From: Gnetum montanum
Taxonomy: Eukaryota > Streptophyta > Gnetopsida > Gnetales > Gnetaceae
DNA length: 64,000 nt
Assembly: GCA_015680685.1 (NCBI GenBank)
Contig: MNCI01001988.1
Coordinates: 62,001 to 126,000, forward strand
Direction: 5' to 3'
Shown here: positions 57,220 through 64,000 of the stretch, piece by piece
Layout of the letters: every line of letters starts with the position of its first letter
How positions within the stretch are numbered: the first letter of the stretch is position 1
Program-made: the position numbers and the translations under genes
Notes under the pieces: model-generated
Databases searched by the model: none
Told to the model about the DNA's origin: nothing
Seen by the model: the letters and a program-made list of their open reading frames with translations, nothing else

Positions 57220-59580
57220 TGTACCGTTCGAAATCATCGGCAAGAGGCTGGAATGAATGGAAACCGAGAGATCTATGGACAAAACAGTAAGACGCTGCCT
57301 TCGCCTCAGGGCAAGCTAGAAATTAACAGAGGCAGGGTGCCTTGAATGGTCGACACGTGAATCAAACGAGGACTTCCCCAAACGTACGCAATCGCTGTAT
57401 GTTGGGTTATATGTAAACAAATGCAAAAAACTAAACGTAAACAAATGAAAACGAATGTAAACTATTTAAACAACGAAAATAGGAAAAATGTGAACATGGA
57501 AATTAATGTAAACTACAAAAATCTAGGCAGTAATGAAAACTATTTGTATCGATAAATAATTAGAATGTGCATCAGTCAGAATGCAATTGTGGATTGATCG
57601 CAAGGCAGATGTTTAGCCCCGATGGATGAGAATGGATGCTGGGAAGATGCAGGTTTTGGATCGTACGTGTATAGCATCCAAGTCTGTATGAAGCCCAACA
57701 TATGAGATTGATGCCCAGATTTCCTAAGTGTTAGATTCCAATTTTCTCCCCCCTTTGATCTAGTGGAAAAATAGGGGATTTATAGGATCTTGGGTGTGAG
57801 ATTTAGATCTGGAAGAATATTAGTGGTTGTGGGGTGAGAAAAATTCAGATCGGGTGACAGGTGTGTGCATTGACTTGATGCACGAAATGTTATAATGTAC
57901 AGTGCAGCGTCCAAGATCTCTTACACTGGCGTGCATAATGCCCAGCGTAAGAACTTGAAACATAAAAAAATGCCAAAAATGCAACAAATGTTAATGTACA
58001 AGCGTGGATCTAGGTGTCTGGCCTCTAGATCTGCAAATTTGTGCTATTTTTGCTCTGCCAAGGCCTCCAGCATGCATGGATCTAGCTCTGGCATGTTTGC
58101 AGTGTGTCTTGGCATCAGCGTCTAGTGTCCAACATCCAACATCTAGCGTATGAAAGTGCTTATGTTGGGTTTACGTTGTTGGAAGCATGCCAGTGTGACT
58201 AACAGCATATGACTTGAAAATAGTGCATTTTGAACGTAATTTTGACCTGTGAGACCTGTTTTCAAAGTGGATCTGGATGCCATGGCTCATGAGGATTTTG
58301 TGTGCCAAATTTGGGCTGATTTGGATGTCATTTTGGCCTTATTTTTGCTTGGTTTCGCTATGCTTACGCTGTGCAGCGTCTGAAAAAGTAACACCAGCAT
58401 CACCAAGTCAAAATGGAAAATTTGAGGTTTAAATTTGGATTTTCTAGAGGCTAGGAGTTTCTGAGGGCTTGGTGAAGGTCATGGGGGGTCCTTGTGCCTG
58501 ATTTCAGTCTATTTTGACTCAGTTTTGGGGCTCCAAAAGTTGGTGACGCTGATCCTTACGCTGTGCAGCGTAAGAAAATGTAGCTTCAGCGTGAGCAACT
58601 GAAAATAGCTCATTTAAGGCCCAAATTTTGATTTTTTTGAGGCTAGGAGCTACTAGGGACCTTGGTGAAGGTCATGGGGGGTCCTTGTGCTTGGTTTCGG
58701 CCTATTTTGACTCAGTTTTGGGGCTCCAAAAGTTGGTGACGCTGACCCTTACGCTGTGCAGAGTAAGAAAATGTAGCTCTAGCATAATCAATTGAAAAAA
58801 CCTCATTTAAGGTCAAACTTTTGATTTTCTAGAGGATAGGAGCTAGTGGGGGCCTTGGTGAAGGTCATGGGGGGTCCTTGTGCTCAATTTCAGCCTATTT
58901 TAACTCAGTTTCGGGGCTCCAAAAGTTGGTGACGCTGATCCTTACGTTGTGCAATGTAAGAAAATGTAGCTCCAGCATAATCAACTGAAAACACCTCCTT
59001 TAAGGCCCACATTTTGATTTTTTGAAGCCTGTAAACATGTAAAATTTTTTCCTAGCTCTTGGGAGTTGAATTCACATCAAAATTCTTCCTGGAGGTGCCT
59101 GAATTGAGCTGTTCTTTTTTGGTCACGTTGTGGTCATGCTGTGCAGCGTGACCTTAGCATGAACAACTAAAAGTGGCTCAAAACATGTGATTTTGAGCTT
59201 GAATTTCAAGGTTGTGGATGCTGGGAGCTGTAGGGAACTTTGATGATGCTCAAGGGGGGTATGCGTGCCCAAATTTGGCCTACTTGAACACGATTTTGTG
59301 GCTCCAAAATTTGGTCATGCTTGTCATACGCTGGGCAACATGACCAAAGTGTGTGTGACCAAACTTGCAATTTTTGGGCCTAAAACCCTTGATTCTTGAT
59401 GCTCAGACTTTCTGTAGTCATCTATGGGCCCTTGGGAGATCTTTGTTACTCCATTTTGGGCTGTTTAATGTTGTTTTGGAGGCTCTCAAGTTTGGTCATG
59501 CTGTACTCATGTTGGGTAGCGACATGACTTAGCTTGAGTCCTGTCTAAAAGTGTTAGGCCAAAATTTTGTGGTGTTTTTA
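57220..59580 (-). repeat. 5' LTR of element D (2361 bp)
   Basis: Plus-strand left end TGTACCGTTCG; outer right end TGTTTTTA, where the other LTR reads TGTATTCA, so the terminal TG on the minus strand has decayed to TA. Minus-strand TATA box at 57778-57784. Hairpin units in U3 at about 58372, 58555-58574 (CTTACGCTGTGCAGCGTAAG), 58749, 58940, 59120, 59318 and 59495. Differences from the 3' LTR are mostly CG to TG or CA. Confidence 0.9.
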
Positions 59581-59585
59581 GCTAG
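59581..59585. repeat. Target-site duplication of element D, right copy
   Basis: GCTAG, identical to 49053-49057. Confidence 0.9.
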
Positions 59586-60146
59586 TTGTAAAATACCCCC
59601 TTTGTTAGTGTAGATCTCTAGTTGTAATCATCATTGGTAAAAAGCTTGTGATTTTAGGATTCCTTCTATGATGGAATTAATAAAATCGAAGCTTGCCTGA
59701 ATGTTTAATGTAATTTTGGTTATGGATGTGTAAATAAGGAAAAATTCTGGTTGTAGCACTTTATCCTTTGAAGATGACATGCATACAAATTTTTCTTGTC
59801 AACTCCCATGCTTTTAAGGATATGTAAAACTTATGTTTTAAATTTGTAAAGGATTTTACTATTTTTAGCAAGCTTTTTACTATGGCTATATGATTTTTTT
59901 GAGGTTTAGACATGGTTTAGTCTAAAGCTTAATTTTGGGTTGTGGAGTTTTTGTTATAATATTTCAGATATAAAGGAAAAGGGTATGAAAATTTGTAATA
60001 ATGCTTTATATGGGATTTCTTAAGCTAATTTAGATAAACACCTTAGAGCTTTTTATGGAGGCTAATCTCACCTCCAACTAGGATGTTTTTCCAAACTTAT
60101 TAAGAAATTCTAATTCATCATAGTGTTTTTACTTTGCTGCATGTAG
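59586..60146. other. Sequence right of element D, up to the first recognised exon
   Basis: Originally contiguous with 49057. AT-rich and noncoding by eye. It ends with a splice-acceptor-like TTTGCTGCATGTAG at 60133-60146, so at least its right part may be an intron. Confidence 0.45.
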
Positions 60147-63100
60147 GGTCTACTTGAAGCCCATCCTCATCATTGTGGAGTTGGTGGGAATTTTATGCTA
60201 CATTGTCCACTCCATGACCAATACTCCACTTCTTAACATGTCATTGGGGAAGGTTTCACTATGGTTCTAGCTTGGGATAAGAGAATTCCTTTCCTACATC
60301 CTACAGAACTTAAATGTGATGGTATGATCACACTTGTCTGCGGATGTGGCTAGGGCCATAGTGGAGACCTTGTTGCCTTGGTCATCTAGCCTAATTATCA
60401 AGTTAATTATTAACAATCTACCTTCTAAGGTACCAGGGGGAGTAGCAGATGTGATTAGCCCATTTTACCTCATAGAGATCTAAATGATGCCAGAGTATAG
60501 TTAGTATAATGTTGACAATACTCTAATGGTGGTGCATAGATCCCACACATTGTTCTAGAACCTGCCCATCATCGTGTATCATCTACAAGAGTAAGCATAG
60601 TTTTCATAGTATTTTTATGGCTTCATTGGATGAATTACTTTGTGTAACTCTGTTTGTTTTATGAACTTCTTGCAGGTACCAAGTCAATGATCAAGGCTTG
60701 AACATTAATGATGAAACCTTTGCAATGGCTCAAACTACCCTAGATGAATTCACCAAGGGTTCCTAGGTTAGAACTATTATGTATCAATAGTTAAGAGGGG
60801 ACTTTGATGCATATACTACAAGGTTCAACCTTGTAAGTGTAAGGATGATGGGACGATACACAACTGGTGGGTAGACTCTAGTAACTCCATGGATCGAACC
60901 CTTGTAGTTGGAACCTTTGCTCAAACCACACTAAAGAAAAAGAAGAAAGGTAAACATAAAGGCTATAACTTCTAATGTTTTATGGTTACAAAAATTTTGT
61001 GTTCTATTTCTTTGACTAGTTGTTAAACTTGCTCATGTTGATGCTAAACATTGGTTGTTTATTTGTAGGAGCTTCCACCTTTGCTGATGTCACCATACCA
61101 GTTTCAAGAGTATGTAATGAGGATACGCTCATCCTAAATTTTGGTGGGGTGATACCAACACATGAATGATTGAGGTGATAGGTGCCTAGGTACATTCAAG
61201 TAAACATCCAATGTGTAGGTTTGCTTGATGTATTTATGGCACCAATCCCTTCCATCCTTGTTGCAGAGGTGCTGCACATCATTGAATCCTTCAATCAGAA
61301 GGTTGGTCATTCTAGGATCACCATATGTGAGATGAAGGTTAACATGGACATTGATGAGGGCCTATTTTGTAACTTGTTTGATGTCCTCGCTAATGGGGCA
61401 AAGGTTCCCACTAGAATAGTGAAGGAATTAGGCTATTGTGAGGAACTTTTAGAGTGGCTTGATGCTAACATGGGCCACTCCAGGATTTCCATGGATAGCT
61501 TCACAAATCCTAATGTGAAGAAATCATATCCTTTGTTCATGTCTCATGTTTTTCCAAAATTATTATCACAAAAGAAGATGACTGTCAAGCATAAAGGTGA
61601 ACCTTGAAGAAGGTCTTGATGGATGGCATTAGGTTCAATTGGACAATTTCTTTGGCTATTGGGATTTAATAGGAGATCCTTAGACACAATGTAGATAACT
61701 CTATAATAATCCACATGAATTTTTCATTTTTTGTGGGTTATTTAAATAGGTTTATGGAGTTTCTAGTGATGTATAGGAATGAGTGATGGATTCCCCAAGA
61801 CTCAAGTCAACTTTCTAAGCCTTGGATAAAGCACATTTATCCTATGATGCAGGCCCAAAATCCACTAGAGGGGATGAATGCTACACTATCTAGTACCATT
61901 AAAGATCTTGATGGTAGGTGGTGTGAGTCCCCTGATAGCATAGATGATGAGGAGCCTCTTACATTTCTAGTGAACTTATTGGAGGCCAAATGATAACGTA
62001 GGGAGGTCTAAGGGGTAGGTAGAGAGAAGCTCAAGAGGATAATGGAGGAAGCACCACTGACATCAGACCAACTCGCCCTAAGGAAGCTTAATTTTAAGCT
62101 TAAGCCATTATAGAAGGTAGCCATAGGTCTACTTTATCTATGTTTGGTTGTTTTCCAGTTCATGAATATGTTATGGTTTCATATGCTAATCGGTTTTCTA
62201 TGTGCTATGATTGTAGACAAGCATCAAGTCCTGGAAGCCCAAGTTACGATAGAGGAAGAACAAAGGTGTGTGGAAGAGGCACTCCTACAACAACCTAAGG
62301 TAGACATAAATGATCTAGATGCTTTGTTCGGTGAGGTGGTATTGGGCACATCCCCCATTGTCATTGCAAAAGAAGTAGAGAAAGAGCCTAGTATGCCTAT
62401 GCCTTAATGCTTTTGTTATACCCTATTATTTAGTTTTGGTTTTCATCCTAAACCTTTGATGATTGTTATGCTTATAGTAGTTCTTGAGCCACAAATTTAG
62501 CCCCCTAACCTTATTTTTCATGCAAAAACACGGGTGGAGACCCCAGACAAGGTGGACTTCATGCATGGAATGGCTAAGGAAATCATCAATCGATTGCAAT
62601 AGGTTGTACCTAAGATAGGTAAGGAATTTGGTTTATATGCATGACTTGTTTGGCATTATTATAGGCTATGTTTGTAATATGGCCTTAAGGGAGAATAATT
62701 ATTGGTAGGAGAAGATGATTAGATATCTCCAAGATTGCAAGGCCTTTATAGAAGCCCAACCAACTAACTCAGGGGAATTATAGACCAAGGAGATCACATG
62801 GACCCACTACTAGCATACCATTCAGGACAAAGTATCAATTTTATTGAAGATGGTGGAACAAAAAATGTAGATAGACCTCATCTCCCAGAAGGTTAAGGAT
62901 TTGAAAGATCATTGTGCTTGGATCCTAGAGTGGGGTAAAAAATGAAAGGCCCATAAATGATAGTATAGGGTGGATCATGGGGCCTACCTCAAGTGGCTTA
63001 AGGAGGAGTTGGTTGAATGATGCAAGAGAGAGCTGTTCATCTAAAGAATCTAGGTGGAGAGTTCTTATCAACTTTTTGAGAGTACTTTCATGGTGGATCA

Positions 63101-63490
63101 ATTCCCTACTCTTCATATTATTACTACTGTAGGTGAGACTTCTACAACTGCTATTACCTAGAAGCCACCTACTTGGACCACAATAGATAGTATTGGCATC
63201 CTTTCCAACATTGATCTTGGGGACATTGACTAGGTCAACATGATGGAGGACTAGATCCTCCATTGTTTGGAGGGAGGCCTTCCACATCTACCCCGAGGAG
63301 TTGTGAAATCAAAATCCCCATAGGTTAGATGTATTTTATGTTTTAGTTTTTGTTATAAGTTATGGTTTTGGCCATTGGTTACTAACTAGCTATGTGTTAT
63401 TTTATTTCACACATTAGAAGACATTGGTGGCCTTAACAGTGAGGGTAGAGATGATCCATCACTTTCTTCTCCAGATACCCCTTAGCATCC
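60147..63490 (+). pseudogene. Decayed intron-containing gene of unknown function
   Basis: Exon 1 (60147-60590) reads VYLKPILIIVELVGILCYIV and AIVETLLPWSSSLIIKLIIN. A GT-AG intron (60591-60675, donor GTAAGC) joins frame exactly to exon 2 (60676-60949: YQVNDQGLNINDETFAMAQT). A second intron is 60950-61068. The next exon contains an open stretch to 61607 (LLDVFMAPIPSILVAEVLHI, then LFCNLFDVLANG). Later exonic segments: LKKVLMDGIRFNWTISLAIG near 61610, DKHQVLEAQVTIEEEQRCVE near 62217, YLQDCKAFIEAQPTNSGELQ near 62725, LRG near 63295. Later splice sites are less certain. Stops are mostly TAG at Gln-like positions. The C-terminal half is helix- and charge-rich. No domain recognised. Confidence 0.55.
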
Positions 63491-63802
63491 TCCATTTGCT
63501 CATTTTAAGGTTGTTGGTTATATTACTTTTATTTTCATGTTGATGACTAATGTTAGCCAAGACTATGTTTTAGATGGTTGCTATTATTTTTTTTTGACAT
63601 TTTTGCCACATAGTGTGGCCATGGCTATGTATGTTATGGATACTTCAAATTTAAATTTAAAGTTTTAGTTTCATTTTTTGCTATATATATTGTTCCAGTA
63701 AGTGTTGTAAATGGCTATGTGGACAATTTTGATTATAGAATTAGATGGATAATTGATGTGATAATAGGCTAAAAAAGAACATCATAAAAGAGATGTTTGC
63801 CA
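63491..63802. other. AT-rich noncoding sequence
   Basis: Contains TTTAAATTTAAA-type runs near 63650. Nothing coding is recognised. Confidence 0.4.
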
Positions 63803-64000
63803 CTTTTAGGCCATGGAGATTATAGGTTGTATTATTTAGCTAGTTTAAGGCCATGGCGAGCCATGTTGCTAGTTTTAGCCTATGGAGGGCCATGTTGCTA
63901 TTTTAAAATCTTAGTAGATTGTGATGCCAATTTAAGGCCATAGTAGGCTATGTTGTGTGATTATCTTTGCTAGTTTAAGGCCATGGTAGGCCATGATGAA
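63803..64000 (+). repeat. TAGTTTA hairpin minisatellite at the window end
   Basis: About five units of 29-32 bases from 63839: CATGG-CGAG-CCATG (63852-63865), a weaker unit near 63875, AATC-TTAGTA-GATT (63907-63920), CATAG-TAGG-CTATG (63939-63952), CATGG-TAGG-CCATG (63982-63995). A lone ACTTTTAGGCCATGG is at 63802. Probably the 3' region of another minus-strand element of the D/F type continuing to the right. Confidence 0.75.

Larger units (their letters stand above)
49058..59580 (-). mobile_element. Element D: complete non-autonomous gag-protease gypsy element (10.5 kb)
   Basis: Bounded by GCTAG duplications, with LTRs of 2344 and 2361 bases, primer-binding site, leader with minisatellites, a single-frame gag-protease gene, a 3' region with hairpin repeats, and a polypurine tract. 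No RT, RNase H or integrase in the internal 5.8 kb; the 618-n gap lies on the gag/leader side. CpG is well kept and stops are few, so it is among the youngest elements here. Confidence 0.9.

Noticed and set aside
49058-59580. Treating the two 2.35-kb direct repeats as a segmental duplication of a gene
   Set aside because: Target-site duplication GCTAG, primer-binding site and polypurine tract at the proper edges identify them as LTRs.
1-64000. tRNA, rRNA, operons, ribosome-binding sites or prokaryotic terminators
   Set aside because: None seen; the content is plant-type retrotransposons, a LINE fragment and introns.

Overview
The window is eukaryotic, almost certainly a large plant genome, most likely a gymnosperm (inferred from the AT-rich, very old, deeply nested LTR retrotransposons and dispersed LINE and coding debris; the species cannot be named). 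I see no intact host gene, tRNA, rRNA or CRISPR array. Nearly everything is LTR retrotransposon at several ages. Two runs of n (35530-36112, 55958-56575) and a single n at 37796 are assembly gaps or joins.

Layout, left to right. 1-10282 (+): element A, an Athila-like Ty3/gypsy copy with the end of gag, then protease, RT, RNase H and integrase, then a third 983-codon reading frame (ORF3) and a 3' LTR. 10283-about 16781 (-): element E, a Tat-like gag-protease relic with leader, primer-binding site and LTR. About 16782-18849 (-): a Ty1/copia fragment (protease, gag, perfect Met-type primer-binding site, LTR). 18850-26592 (+): element B, a sister of A that starts inside RNase H and keeps integrase, ORF3 and 3' LTR. 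Each of the first three ends abruptly inside the next, so the reading is nesting: A in E in copia in B. 26593-30682: mostly unassigned, with a gag-like zinc-knuckle fragment. 30683-37795 (+): element C, same family, with both LTRs, gag and an intact protease frame, but RT, RNase H, integrase and ORF3 are missing. 37797-41956: a coiled-coil reading frame and a LINE reverse transcriptase fragment. 41957-about 45940 (-): element F, Tat-like, with 3' LTR, integrase and RT but no RNase H. 45940-49052 and on from 59586: a hairpin-bearing array with a period of about 185 bp, split by element D. 49058-59580 (-): element D, complete, with 2.35-kb LTRs, target-site duplication GCTAG and gag-protease only. 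60147-63490 (+): a decayed intron-containing gene of unknown function. 63803-64000: hairpin minisatellite.

Most notable. (1) A and B carry, between integrase and ORF3, a block resembling their own LTR promoter (repeats plus TATA box), followed by a putative 5'UTR intron whose acceptor abuts the ORF3 start codon; a polypurine-like tract also follows integrase in A, B and C. ORF3 may therefore be a separately transcribed gene. (2) A short minisatellite (TAGTTTA plus a stem-loop) recurs in D, F and at the window end; stem halves differ between units but mostly still pair. (3) The D LTRs and the 46-49 kb array consist of units of about 185 bp, each centred on a hairpin, with different but still pairing stems. 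(4) In-frame stops are dominated by TAG where glutamine is expected, as CHG-methylation-driven deamination of CAG would produce.

The elements plausibly form autonomous and dependent sets: C (no pol) could have used A/B-type enzymes; D (no pol) could have used F-type enzymes, since D and F share their polypurine tract and 3' region. All positions were read by eye; domain names rest on motif recognition, not database searches.
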